Source: Bacteroidales bacterium UBA1192
GTDB taxonomy: Bacteria > Bacteroidota > Bacteroidia > Bacteroidales > Bacteroidaceae
Assembly: GCA_002310175.1 (NCBI GenBank)
Contig: DBYG01000065.1
Span: 1-49,094 of the forward strand
Reading direction: 5' to 3'
DNA length: 49,094 bases
Position 1 is the stretch's first letter. Every line of letters begins with the position of its first letter. The notes under the pieces are model-generated. The model saw nothing but the letters and a program-made list of their open reading frames with translations, was not told the DNA's origin and did no database searches. The position numbers and the translations under genes were made by a program. This document shows positions 34,512-44,041 of the stretch, in pieces.

Positions 34512-35663
34512 ATGAAAAAAACCACATTTTTCATGCTGGCAGGCCTACTCTCTATGTGGGCCTGTTCCCAGAAAGAGTCAGCTCCGCTACTCAACAAGGC
34601 TGATTTCCAGACGGTTTTTACAGGCAAGAAAACCGACCTGTACAAGCTGACCAACAAAAACGGTTGCGAGGTCTGGGTCACCAATTTCGGAGCACGTATT
34701 GTTGCTATCTCAGTCCCTGACCGAAACGGCAAAATGCAGGATGCTGTCATCGGTTTCTCCAACATCAAGGACTACACTACCCAGGCAAGTGATTTCGGTT
34801 CATCAGTAGGCCGTTATGCAAACCGCATAGACCAGGGCAGGATTACCCTGGACGGTGTGACCTACCAACTGCCACAGAACAATTTCGGTCACTGCCTGCA
34901 CGGAGGATGCACACTTGAGCCGGAACCGATGGGTTGGCAGAACCTTGTCTATGATGTCAAGGAGGTCAAGGAGAACAGCATTACACTGGTCATGAATTCA
35001 CCCGATGGTGAGGCAGGCTTCCCCGGCAATGTCGTGGCAACAGTAACCTATACCCTGACAGACAACAACGCCATCGATATAGTATGGAAAGCCACCACTG
35101 ACAAGAAAACTGTCATCAACATGACTAACCACAGTTACTTCAACCTGAACGGCGACCATTCAATTCCAATCACAAACCATATCCTTACACTCAATGCCAG
35201 CAACTTCACCCCATGTGACGACACCTACATGACCACAGGTGAAATCCTGCCGGTAGCAGGCACTCCTATGGATTTTACCAAGGGCAAGGCCATCGGCAAG
35301 GAAATCAACAACTATGATTATGCGCAACTCAAGAACGGTAACGGCTATGACCACAACTGGGTTCTTGACACCAAAGGCAATGACACCAAGTGCGCGGCCA
35401 AGCTTTACAGTCCCATCACTGGAATTTATGTTGAGGTCTATACCAACGAACCGGGCATACAGTTCTATTCAGGCAACTTCCTGGATGGCACCGGTATTGA
35501 CAAACAGGGCAACAAAATGGAGCAGCGCACCGGTTGCTGCTTAGAAACCCAGAAGTTCCCCGACAGCCCCAACAAGGCCAACCTACCCGGATGGTACAGC
35601 GCGGAACTCGCTCCTGGCCAACAGTACTATAGCCACTGCATATACCAGTTTGGTGTGGAATAA
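34512..35663 (+). CDS. Lipoprotein aldose 1-epimerase
   Basis: The 383-residue mutarotase starts with a lipoprotein signal (MKKTTFFMLAGLLSMWACSQ, Cys18). The catalytic residues are intact (His in MTNHSYFNL, Glu in LETQKFPDSPN), with EPGIQFYSGNFLDG. It should act on sugars in the periplasm or at the cell surface before uptake. It shares the fold and many motifs with the cytosolic copy but is clearly diverged. It lies 29 bases after galK and 32 bases before the symporter gene. Confidence 0.92.
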   Translation: MKKTTFFMLAGLLSMWACSQKESAPLLNKADFQTVFTGKKTDLYKLTNKNGCEVWVTNFGARIVAISVPDRNGKMQDAVIGFSNIKDYTTQASDFGSSVGRYANRIDQGRITLDGVTYQLPQNNFGHCLHGGCTLEPEPMGWQNLVYDVKEVKENSITLVMNSPDGEAGFPGNVVATVTYTLTDNNAIDIVWKATTDKKTVINMTNHSYFNLNGDHSIPITNHILTLNASNFTPCDDTYMTTGEILPVAGTPMDFTKGKAIGKEINNYDYAQLKNGNGYDHNWVLDTKGNDTKCAAKLYSPITGIYVEVYTNEPGIQFYSGNFLDGTGIDKQGNKMEQRTGCCLETQKFPDSPNKANLPGWYSAELAPGQQYYSHCIYQFGVE

Positions 35664-35695
35664 TCACTAAAATCAATTAATCAACTAACAAAAAT

Positions 35696-37660
35696 ATGAA
35701 CAACAGCATTATGCAAGGACTGGCCAACAATGGTTTCAAACCTGTTGACTACGTGATTTTCTTTATTTATCTGGCCGTACTTATATTTCTAGGCTTCTTC
35801 GTGTCAAGAAAGAAAGACGGTAAGGAAAAGAGTTCCAACGATTATTTCCTGGCCGGCAACACACTGACATGGTGGGCAGTAGGCGCTTCACTGATTGCGG
35901 CTAACATCAGCGCAGAACAATTTATCGGAATGAGCGGTACGGCATACGCTTCAGGAATTGCAGTTGCCGCATACGAACTTATGGCAGCCCTCACTCTTGT
36001 AGTTGTAGGCAAATTCATCCTGCCGGTAATGATCAAGAACAAGGTGTTTACTATTCCCCAGTTCCTTACCAACCGCTACAACAAGGGTGTAGGTCTTGCA
36101 TTCTCTATTTTCTGGCTATTCCTTTATGTGTTCATCAACCTGACATCTGTCGCATGGCTTGGAGCTCTCGCCATAGAACAGATTCTTGGCCTTAAAGGTG
36201 CAGTGCTGATGATTGGAGGTACTTCGGTATCGGTACGTCTCCTCATAATAATCTTCCTGTATCTGGTTGCAGGCGTTTACTCAATCTATGGTGGTCTTGC
36301 CTCAGTGGCATGGACCGATGTTATGCAGGTCGTATTCCTTGTTGGTGGTGGTCTCATCACTGCCTTCTTCGCCCTAAAGACCATTGCTCCGCACATTGGT
36401 GCAAACGGTGCAATCCCCGCTCTTGGTCAGGTCATGGAACGTCTTGGCGATATTCCCGGTGACCGTCACTTCAACCTGGTGGTTGAACGCCAGGCCGATC
36501 TGTTCCCTAACATAACCGATGATCCTTACTTTACACTACCGGGAGTTGTTCTTGTAATAGGTGCCATGTGGCTTACCAACCTCGGTTATTGGGGTTTCAA
36601 CCAGTACATAATCCAGAAGGGTCTTGCAGCCAAGAACATAGACGAAGCTAAGAAGGGTCTTGTATTTGCCGGATTCCTCAAGATACTAATCCCGTTCATA
36701 GTCTGCATTCCGGGTGTCTGCGCTTATCTGATATGGAATGACGCTGACCTTCACAACCGACTGCTCGGTGAAGGACTGCTCGCCGGTTCAATCAACATTT
36801 CCGATGACGCATATCCTTTCCTGATCCGCAACTTCACCCCGGTGGTAGTGAAGGGACTGTCATTTGCAGCTCTGACCGCAGCCGTGATATCATCGCTGGC
36901 TTCAATGTTCAACTCTACGTCAACCATATTCACGATGGACGTATATCACCAGTTCATAAACAAGAAAGCATCTGACAGCAATCTTGTCAAAGTAGGACGT
37001 ATCACTGCAGTTGCAGCCCTTGTTATAGCCCTGGTTGCAATCTACCCCATCATGGGTGGAGCCGATCAGGCGTTTCAGATTATTCAGGAGTATTCAGGAT
37101 TCGTATATCCGGGTATTGTCGTGATATTCAGTCTTGGTCTTCTATGGAAGCGTTCCAGCGGTACTGCCGCGATCGTTACGGCAATAAGCACATTCGTATT
37201 CTCCATACTGTTCAAAGTCATAATGCCCAACACTCCGTTCCTTATCCGCATGGGTTACGTATTCTTCGTACTGGTTCTGTTGTTTGTGGGTCTGTCACTT
37301 ATGAGTAAGAAAACAGTAGAAGCGGCAAAAATTGACGAACAAACCATCAACACTCAGCTCAAATGGAGCAAGATACTCTTCGTTTTCTCAGCTCTGTGCT
37401 ATGCTCTAGGGGCTATCGTAATGTTCAGTAATGCAGACTGGTGCGTCAAGCTGCAGAACCTTGGATTTGAAGGTATCTTCTTCCTGGCAACAGTATTCCT
37501 TGTACTGGGTATCTACCTGACATCGAATGCAAAGGACAAGGTACAGGATCCCAAGGCTATCAACATTGATATTTCACTCTTCCGTACCAACAACCAGTTT
37601 AACATCGGTGCTTACGGAATCATCTTATTGCTGGCCATTCTGTACATAACACTTTGGTAA
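35696..37660 (+). CDS. Sodium/sugar symporter, SSS (SGLT) family
   Basis: The 654-residue membrane protein has about 14 transmembrane helices and SSS-family signatures: DYFLAGNTLTWWAVGASLIAANIS near helix 2, EQFIGMSGTAYASG, and GGLASVAWTDVMQ. Family members carry glucose, galactose and other sugars with sodium. The operon context (mutarotases, galK, arabinose genes) suggests arabinose and/or galactose as substrate; this is inference. The C-terminus ends with a single late helix (AYGIILLLAILYITLW). The araD gene starts two bases after the stop, so translation is probably coupled. Confidence 0.9.
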   Translation: MNNSIMQGLANNGFKPVDYVIFFIYLAVLIFLGFFVSRKKDGKEKSSNDYFLAGNTLTWWAVGASLIAANISAEQFIGMSGTAYASGIAVAAYELMAALTLVVVGKFILPVMIKNKVFTIPQFLTNRYNKGVGLAFSIFWLFLYVFINLTSVAWLGALAIEQILGLKGAVLMIGGTSVSVRLLIIIFLYLVAGVYSIYGGLASVAWTDVMQVVFLVGGGLITAFFALKTIAPHIGANGAIPALGQVMERLGDIPGDRHFNLVVERQADLFPNITDDPYFTLPGVVLVIGAMWLTNLGYWGFNQYIIQKGLAAKNIDEAKKGLVFAGFLKILIPFIVCIPGVCAYLIWNDADLHNRLLGEGLLAGSINISDDAYPFLIRNFTPVVVKGLSFAALTAAVISSLASMFNSTSTIFTMDVYHQFINKKASDSNLVKVGRITAVAALVIALVAIYPIMGGADQAFQIIQEYSGFVYPGIVVIFSLGLLWKRSSGTAAIVTAISTFVFSILFKVIMPNTPFLIRMGYVFFVLVLLFVGLSLMSKKTVEAAKIDEQTINTQLKWSKILFVFSALCYALGAIVMFSNADWCVKLQNLGFEGIFFLATVFLVLGIYLTSNAKDKVQDPKAINIDISLFRTNNQFNIGAYGIILLLAILYITLW

Positions 37661-37661
37661 T

Positions 37662-38357
37662 ATGCTGGAAGAACTGAAAGAGAAGGTATTCCGTGCCAAT
37701 CTGGACCTTGTAAAGCAAGGTCTGGTCATATTCACCTGGGGCAATGTATCAGGCATAGACCGCGAGAAAGGTCTTGTGGTGATCAAGCCCAGCGGTGTGA
37801 GTTATGACAAGATGAAGGCAAGTGATATGGTTGTAGTCTCCCTCGAAACCGGCAAGGTGGTCGAGGGAGACCTCAACCCTTCATCGGACACTCCCACACA
37901 TCTGGTACTCTACAGGGCATTCCCAAATATCCAGGGCGTAGTACACACCCACTCCACATACGCTACCGCATGGGCTCAGGCAGGTATGGACATCCCCAAC
38001 ATAGGCACTACACATGCAGACTATTTCTATAAGGACATTCCCTGCACAGAAGATATGACCGAGGAAGAGGTTAAAGGTGATTATGAGCTGGAGACGGGTA
38101 ATGTCATAGTACGCCGTTTTGAAGGCATCAACCCTGACCATACTCCGGGTGTCCTGGTCAAGAACCACGGCCCGTTCTCATGGGGTACCAGCCCGGCAAA
38201 CGCCGTATATAACGCCAAGGTGATGGAACAGTGCGCCAAGATGGCTTATATATCACTGACACTGAATCCTGACACGACAATGAACCCGCTTCTGATTGAG
38301 AAGCACTACATGCGCAAGCACGGCCCTAACGCTTATTACGGCCAGAAAAAGAAATAA
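37662..38357 (+). CDS. araD: L-ribulose-5-phosphate 4-epimerase
   Basis: The 231-residue class II aldolase-like enzyme converts L-ribulose 5-phosphate to D-xylulose 5-phosphate. Metal-binding His95 and His97 are in HTHSTYATAW and His169 in KNHGPFSWG; TWGNVSGID, KPSGVSYD and SSDTPTH are the substrate loops, and Asp121-like GTTHADYFY is present. Length and motifs fit AraD rather than fuculose aldolase. It is followed by araA after 20 bases. Confidence 0.94.
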   Translation: MLEELKEKVFRANLDLVKQGLVIFTWGNVSGIDREKGLVVIKPSGVSYDKMKASDMVVVSLETGKVVEGDLNPSSDTPTHLVLYRAFPNIQGVVHTHSTYATAWAQAGMDIPNIGTTHADYFYKDIPCTEDMTEEEVKGDYELETGNVIVRRFEGINPDHTPGVLVKNHGPFSWGTSPANAVYNAKVMEQCAKMAYISLTLNPDTTMNPLLIEKHYMRKHGPNAYYGQKKK

Positions 38358-38377
38358 CCTAATTAAAAACTGAAGTT

Positions 38378-39910
38378 ATGTTTGAAAATAATGAAATATG
38401 GTGGGTGACCGGTGCACAGCTCCTTTACGGAGGTGACGCTGTAGTCCAGGTGGACGGTCACTCAAAGGAGATGGTTGCAGGATTGAACCAAAGCGGCAAC
38501 ATCCCCGTTAAGATAGTTTATAAAGGTACTGCCAACAGCAGCAAGGAGGTTGAGGCCGTGATGAAGGCTGCCAACAATGACGAGAAGTGCATAGGTATCA
38601 TCACCTGGATGCACACCTTCAGTCCCGCCAAGATGTGGATAAAGGGCCTGCAGGCTCTTGAGAAGCCTCTGCTCCACTTCCACACGCAGTTCAATACCGA
38701 TATACCCTGGAGCACCATCGATATGGATTTCATGAACCTGAACCAGAGCGCCCACGGTGACATAGAGTTCGGTCATATCTGCACACGAATGCGTGTTCCG
38801 CGCAAAGTTGTCGTTGGTCACTGGAAGAGCGAAGCTGCACAAAAGCAGATTGCCGTATGGGCCCGCGCAGCTGCAGGACGCGCCGATGCACACAACGTAC
38901 GTTGCCTCATGTTCGGTATGAACATGAACAATGTGGCAGTTACCGACGGAGACCGCGTTGAGTTTGAGCAGCGCATGGGTTACCATGTTGACTACTACCC
39001 CGTATCATCTTTGATGGAGTACTACAAGAAGGTTACCGACGCCGAGGCTGACGCTTTGGTTGAGGAGTACAAGAAGCTCTACACCATCAAGATTGATGAG
39101 AGCGGCGAGAAGGTTTATTGGGAAAAGGTTAAGAACTCTGCAAAGGCTGAGATAGCTCTGCGCCGCGTCCTGAAGGATGAGGGTGCTACCGCTTTCACCA
39201 CCAACTTTGATGACCTGGGTGATGCCGATATTGATGCCCCTGATTTCTGCGGCTTTGACCAGATTCCGGGCCTGGCATCACAGCGTCTGATGCAGGAAGG
39301 TTACGGTTTCGGTGCCGAGGGTGACTGGAAGACAGCCTGCCTGCAGCGTACTCTCTGGGTTATGAACCAGGGGATGCCTAAGGGTTGCTCATTCCTTGAG
39401 GACTACACCCTGAACTTTGCTGCCGACTGCACATCAAGCCTGCAGAGCCACATGCTGGAGATATGCCCGCTGATTGCCACCGATAAGCCCAAGCTGGAGG
39501 TTCACTTCCTTGGTATAGGTATCCGCAAGCAGCAGACCGCACGTCTGGTGTTCACATCCAAGACCGGTTTTGGAATCAAGGCTACAGTTGTTGACCTGGG
39601 TAACCGCTTCCGTCTGATCACCAGCGAGGTTGAGTGCATCGAGCCCAAACCTATGCCTAAGCTGCCGGTTGCATCGGCCTTATGGGTTCCACAGCCAACA
39701 TTCGAGATAGGCGCAGGCGCATGGATTCTGGCCGGTGGTACACACCACAGCGCTTTCTCATACGATATCACTGCCGAGTACTGGGAGGATTTTGCCGAAA
39801 TGTGCGACATAGAGTACATCAACATTGACAAAAACACCACTATCAGCAACTTCAAGCAGCAGCTCCGTAACAACGAAGTGTACTACATGCTTAACAAAGC
39901 CCTGAAGTAA
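38378..39910 (+). CDS. araA: L-arabinose isomerase
   Basis: The 510-residue enzyme converts L-arabinose to L-ribulose. The N-terminal WWVTGAQLLYG, the HTFSPAKMWI segment, HFHTQFN, and the GFGAEGDWKTACLQR metal-site motif are standard for AraA; GGTHHSAFSYDI near the C-terminus carries another metal-site His. Length is slightly above the E. coli form. G-C content and codon choice appear higher than in neighbouring genes, as expected for a strongly expressed gene. The ribulokinase gene starts one base after the stop. Confidence 0.96.
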   Translation: MFENNEIWWVTGAQLLYGGDAVVQVDGHSKEMVAGLNQSGNIPVKIVYKGTANSSKEVEAVMKAANNDEKCIGIITWMHTFSPAKMWIKGLQALEKPLLHFHTQFNTDIPWSTIDMDFMNLNQSAHGDIEFGHICTRMRVPRKVVVGHWKSEAAQKQIAVWARAAAGRADAHNVRCLMFGMNMNNVAVTDGDRVEFEQRMGYHVDYYPVSSLMEYYKKVTDAEADALVEEYKKLYTIKIDESGEKVYWEKVKNSAKAEIALRRVLKDEGATAFTTNFDDLGDADIDAPDFCGFDQIPGLASQRLMQEGYGFGAEGDWKTACLQRTLWVMNQGMPKGCSFLEDYTLNFAADCTSSLQSHMLEICPLIATDKPKLEVHFLGIGIRKQQTARLVFTSKTGFGIKATVVDLGNRFRLITSEVECIEPKPMPKLPVASALWVPQPTFEIGAGAWILAGGTHHSAFSYDITAEYWEDFAEMCDIEYINIDKNTTISNFKQQLRNNEVYYMLNKALK

Positions 39911-39911
39911 T

Positions 39912-41510
39912 ATGGCATACGATCCTAAATCAATTATTGAGAAGGGTCAAGCCATTCTCGGTATCGAGTTTGGCTCGACCCGCATCAAGGCTGTGCTCAT
40001 CGGCCCCGACTACAAGCCTATCGCCCAAGGCAGTCATACCTGGGAGAATCAGCTCGTAAACGGGCTATGGACCTACAGTGTCGAGAGCATCTGGTTCGGA
40101 CTGCAGGACTGCTACTCAGACCTGCGCAAAAACGTGCTCAAGCAGTATGAGGTTGAGATTGAGAATCTGGCTGCAATAGGTATAAGTGCCATGATGCACG
40201 GTTATATGCCTTTTGACAAGCACGGTGACATCCTTGTTCCGTTCCGTACCTGGCGTAACACCAACACCGCAAAGGCTGCTGCCGAGTTGTCAGAGCTGTT
40301 CGTGTTCAACGTACCTCTGCGCTGGAGTATCTCACATCTGTATCAGGCCATACTTGACAACGAGCCACATGTAAAAGATATAGACTTCCTTACCACACTT
40401 GCCGGTTTCATCCATTGGCAACTCACCGGAAAGAGAGTTCTGGGTGTAGGCGATGCATCGGGTATGATTCCCGTTGATCCCGCCACCAAGAGCTACAACG
40501 CCACCATGGTCGAGAAGTTTGACAAGCTGATTGCCACCAAAGGTTATCCTTGGAAGCTGCTTGACATTCTGCCCAAGTCACTTGACGCAGGCGAGGATGC
40601 AGGTGTTCTTACCGAACAAGGTGCCCGTAAGCTGGACATCACCGGTCATTTGAAACCAGGTGCTCCCATCTGCCCGCCTGAAGGCGATGCAGGAACCGGA
40701 ATGGTAGCCACCAACGCAGTCCGTCCGCGCACAGGTAACGTATCGGCCGGTACATCATCATTCTCTATGATCGTGCTTGAGAAAGACCTCAAGAAACCGC
40801 ATGATGTGATTGATATTGTAACCACTCCCGATGGCAGCCCAGTAGCTATGGTTCACTGCAACAACTGCACGAGTGACCTGAACGCCTGGGTTAACCTGTT
40901 CAAGGAGTTTGAGGAGGTGATGGGTATCCCCGTTGATATGGGTCAGTTGTTTACCAACCTGTTCAACGTGGCACTCAAGGGTAATCCTGACTGCGGCGGC
41001 ATAATGAGCTACAACTACGTATCCGGCGAACCCGTTACCGGTTTTGCCGACGGACGTCCCCTGTTTGTCCGTTCTGCCGGCGACAAGTTCAACCTGGCCA
41101 ACTTTATGCGTGCTATCATAAGCGGAGCAATAGGTGTGCTCAAGGTTGGTAATGACATCCTGTTCAACGAGGAGAAGATCAAGGTGGACCGCATAACCGG
41201 TCACGGTGGACTGTTCACCACTCCGGGTGTAGGCCAGCGCATCCTTGGTGCCGCCCTCAACTCACCTATCTCCTGCATGAAGACTGCAGGCGAAGGTGGT
41301 CCCTGGGGTATGGCAATCCTTGCATCTTACCTCATCAACAACAAGAAGAAGCAGTCTTTGGCTGAGTTCCTTGATGAGCAGGTATTTGCCGGCGATACCG
41401 GAACATCGGTAGCTCCCACTCCCGAGGATGTGGCAGGATTCAATGCCTATATAGAGAACTACAAGCAGTGCCTGCCAATCGAGGAGGCTGCCGTAAAGTT
41501 CAAGAAGTAA
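39912..41510 (+). CDS. araB: FGGY-family kinase, probable L-ribulokinase
   Basis: The 532-residue kinase has the FGGY fold: LGIEFGSTRIKAVLIG is the N-terminal phosphate loop, MMHGYMPFD and WRNTNT are substrate-side motifs, and the C-terminal domain has TGHGGLFTTPGVGQRILGAAL and GPWGMAILASYL. Sequence features are of the Bacteroides AraB type, which is closer to xylulokinases than to E. coli AraB, so xylulokinase is the alternative. Position directly behind araA and araD makes L-ribulokinase the better call. A very strong terminator follows 32 bases later. Confidence 0.85.
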   Translation: MAYDPKSIIEKGQAILGIEFGSTRIKAVLIGPDYKPIAQGSHTWENQLVNGLWTYSVESIWFGLQDCYSDLRKNVLKQYEVEIENLAAIGISAMMHGYMPFDKHGDILVPFRTWRNTNTAKAAAELSELFVFNVPLRWSISHLYQAILDNEPHVKDIDFLTTLAGFIHWQLTGKRVLGVGDASGMIPVDPATKSYNATMVEKFDKLIATKGYPWKLLDILPKSLDAGEDAGVLTEQGARKLDITGHLKPGAPICPPEGDAGTGMVATNAVRPRTGNVSAGTSSFSMIVLEKDLKKPHDVIDIVTTPDGSPVAMVHCNNCTSDLNAWVNLFKEFEEVMGIPVDMGQLFTNLFNVALKGNPDCGGIMSYNYVSGEPVTGFADGRPLFVRSAGDKFNLANFMRAIISGAIGVLKVGNDILFNEEKIKVDRITGHGGLFTTPGVGQRILGAALNSPISCMKTAGEGGPWGMAILASYLINNKKKQSLAEFLDEQVFAGDTGTSVAPTPEDVAGFNAYIENYKQCLPIEEAAVKFKK

Positions 41511-41542
41511 GCTTTCACCTTATTATATTAGGGTGTTTTATT

Positions 41543-41585
41543 ACAATACCATTGCGGTCCAGGCTGCAATGGTATTGTCATTTTT
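41543..41585 (+). terminator. Strong terminator of the arabinose operon
   Basis: A 13-bp perfect stem (41543-41555 with 41566-41578) with a 10-base loop is followed by CA and a T run (41581-41585). It closes the seven-gene operon and separates it from the GH3 gene. Confidence 0.88.
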
Positions 41586-41643
41586 ACGCAGGAATAAACT
41601 GAAAAACTGACAGGAATATGCGGAAGTATCCGTTATAAAGCAT

Positions 41644-41651
41644 TATTTTTG
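41644..41651 (+). promoter_or_regulatory. Putative -7 box of the GH3-mutarotase pair
   Basis: TATTTTTG matches TAnnTTTG. The start would be near 41657, with a leader of about 26 bases. No good -33 TTTG is at the right distance. The inverted repeat seen over the arabinose promoter is not found here, so the two units may be controlled differently. Confidence 0.4.
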
Positions 41652-41683
41652 AGCATTAAAAAGAAAATGTTCAAATTATAAGT

Positions 41684-44041
41684 ATGAAAAAAATATTGAT
41701 AATTGCTTTTGGAACAGCTATGACATTATGCGGTTGTGGCACAGGAAGTGACAATGGGGGTATCGACAGCAAGAAGGTTATCAGGAAAATGACTCTTGAG
41801 GAGAAGGCCAGGTTCGTGATAGGGACAGGAATGGCCGGTTCGACAGGTGACAATGCTGTAATAGGAGCTACCCAGCTCCTTGTACCAGGCGCCGCCGGAA
41901 CGACATATCCGTTGGAGAGACTTGGTATTCCGGCAATCGTGCTTGCCGATGGTCCTGCCGGCCTTCGCATAGATGCCACAAGGGCTAATGATGACCAGAC
42001 ATACTACTGCACGCATTTCCCGATCGGAACTTTGCTCGCATCAACCTGGAATACCGAACTTATAGAACAGGTTGGAGCGGCGATCGGCCAGGAGGTCAAG
42101 GAATACGGAGCAGATGTCCTGCTGGCTCCGGCCGTGAATATAATGCGCAGTCCGTTGTGCGGACGTAATTTCGAGTACTATTCGGAAGATCCTGTCGTGG
42201 CCGGAAAAACCAGTGCTGCATACATTCGCGGTGTACAGTCTAACGGTGTGGGTACAAGTATCAAGCACTTTGCCGGAAACAACCAGGAGACCAACCGCAT
42301 GAACAATGACGCACACATCTCGCAGCGGGCATTGAGGGAAATATATCTGAAAGCATTCGAGATAGCTGTCAAGGAGAGCCAGCCCTGGACTGTTATGACA
42401 TCATACAACTATATCAATGGTGTATATACATCGGAAAGCAAGGAGCTCGTAACAACTATCCTGCGTGACGAATGGGGTTTTGAAGGCACTGTCATGACAG
42501 ACTGGTATGGCGGAAAAGATGGCGGAAGACAGATGTGGGCAGGCAACGACATGCTCCAGCCTGGCAAGGAGGAACAGTACGATTCAATCGTTGCGGCAGC
42601 CACGAGAGGCAGGCTGGAAATGGCGGAACTTGACCGGAACGTGGAGAGAGTGCTGAAACTCATCGAGAAGACTCCCCGCTATCAAGGTTACAAATATTCA
42701 AATAAACCTGACCTGACCGCCCATGCTGCGGTTACGCGCCAGTCGGCAGCCGAGGGTATGGTGCTCCTCAAGAACAGCAATGCTCTCCCACTTGATTCCA
42801 AGATAAAGAACGTGGCCCTGTACGGCTGCACCTCATACGATTTCATTGCAGGCGGCACAGGTTCGGGTAATGTCAACCACGCTTACGTAGTGTCACTTCT
42901 TGACGGTCTGAAGAACAATGGCTACTCTGTTTCGGAGAATCTGAAGGAGACATACACCAAGTATATTGCCGAAAAGAAAAAGGAAATCAATGACAAGATT
43001 GAGGAGGATGCCAAGAAGGATGCCCAAAGTGCCATGCTGGCAAGGTTCCTGCCACACCCGCTTCCTGAAGAGATGCTTTTCAGCAACTCCGAGCTGGCTG
43101 CGCAGGCTGCCAAAGCCGATGTAGCAATCATAACATTGGGACGTCTCTCCGGTGAATTCATTGACCGTTCACCATCCGACTTCGCTCTTTCGGAAGCCGA
43201 AAGGAAGCTCATTGAACAGGTATGCAATATCTATCACAAGGCACGCAAGCAGGTGATAGTCCTTCTGAACATAGGCGGTTCCATAGAGACGGCCTCATGG
43301 AAAGAGCTGCCCGATGCTATACTTTGCGCATGGCAGGCTGGTCAGGAGGGTGGTAACAGCGTGGTCGATGTGCTCAGCGGAAAGCAGTCGCCTTCCGGCA
43401 AACTGCCCATGACCTGGCCGGTCAACTTCACCGATGTGGCATCATCCAGAAACTTCCCGATAGACCAGGATCCAAGAATCGATATGTTCTCACAGGGCAA
43501 GACAGGCAATGTGAGAAATGTTGACTATACAGACTATGAAGAGGATATCTATGTGGGATATCGTTTCTTTGACTCGTTCGACGTCCCTGTTTCCTATCCG
43601 TTCGGATATGGACTCTCATACACGACTTTCGAGTACAGCAACGCCAGGATAGAGCGAAACGGCGAGAAATCGTTCAAGGTAAGCGTCCAGGTCAAGAATA
43701 CCGGCAAGACGGAAGGCAAGGAGATTGTACAGCTGTATGTATCGGCACCTGACAACAAGGCTGCAAACAAGCCTGTAAAGGAACTTAAGGCATACACAAA
43801 GACAAAGAGTCTTAAACCGGGTGAACAACAGACTGTGGAGATGACTGTCAATGAGCCTGACCTGGCATCGTTCAATGAGGAAGAATCATCGTGGGTCGTG
43901 AAGGCGGGCAATTACCAGTTCCTTATCGGAGCTTCATCGCAGGATATCAGGCAGACTCTCACTGCCCAAGTCCAGGGCAGCAAGACTGAGGTCCATAACG
44001 TGATGAAGCCAAGGACAAAGCTGAATCTTCTTCACAGATGA
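41684..44041 (+). CDS. GH3 family glycosidase, lipoprotein
   Basis: The 785-residue enzyme has a lipoprotein signal (lipobox LCGC, Cys18), a GH3 TIM barrel, a GH3 C-terminal alpha/beta domain and a terminal fibronectin III-like domain (from about 690). The nucleophile is Asp272 in TDWYGG; KHFAGNNQETNR carries the substrate-binding Lys-His. GH3 covers beta-glucosidases, xylosidases and arabinosidases; context with arabinose/galactose genes favours a plant glycan substrate but the bond cleaved is not known. A Lys/Glu-rich insert lies at about 425-450 (KYIAEKKKEINDKIEEDAKK). It overlaps the next gene by four bases (ATGA). Confidence 0.93.
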   Translation: MKKILIIAFGTAMTLCGCGTGSDNGGIDSKKVIRKMTLEEKARFVIGTGMAGSTGDNAVIGATQLLVPGAAGTTYPLERLGIPAIVLADGPAGLRIDATRANDDQTYYCTHFPIGTLLASTWNTELIEQVGAAIGQEVKEYGADVLLAPAVNIMRSPLCGRNFEYYSEDPVVAGKTSAAYIRGVQSNGVGTSIKHFAGNNQETNRMNNDAHISQRALREIYLKAFEIAVKESQPWTVMTSYNYINGVYTSESKELVTTILRDEWGFEGTVMTDWYGGKDGGRQMWAGNDMLQPGKEEQYDSIVAAATRGRLEMAELDRNVERVLKLIEKTPRYQGYKYSNKPDLTAHAAVTRQSAAEGMVLLKNSNALPLDSKIKNVALYGCTSYDFIAGGTGSGNVNHAYVVSLLDGLKNNGYSVSENLKETYTKYIAEKKKEINDKIEEDAKKDAQSAMLARFLPHPLPEEMLFSNSELAAQAAKADVAIITLGRLSGEFIDRSPSDFALSEAERKLIEQVCNIYHKARKQVIVLLNIGGSIETASWKELPDAILCAWQAGQEGGNSVVDVLSGKQSPSGKLPMTWPVNFTDVASSRNFPIDQDPRIDMFSQGKTGNVRNVDYTDYEEDIYVGYRFFDSFDVPVSYPFGYGLSYTTFEYSNARIERNGEKSFKVSVQVKNTGKTEGKEIVQLYVSAPDNKAANKPVKELKAYTKTKSLKPGEQQTVEMTVNEPDLASFNEEESSWVVKAGNYQFLIGASSQDIRQTLTAQVQGSKTEVHNVMKPRTKLNLLHR

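Noticed and set aside
38462..38986. 174-codon minus-strand frame opposite araA
   Set aside because: A shadow of the codon pattern of a strongly expressed gene; no homology signal.
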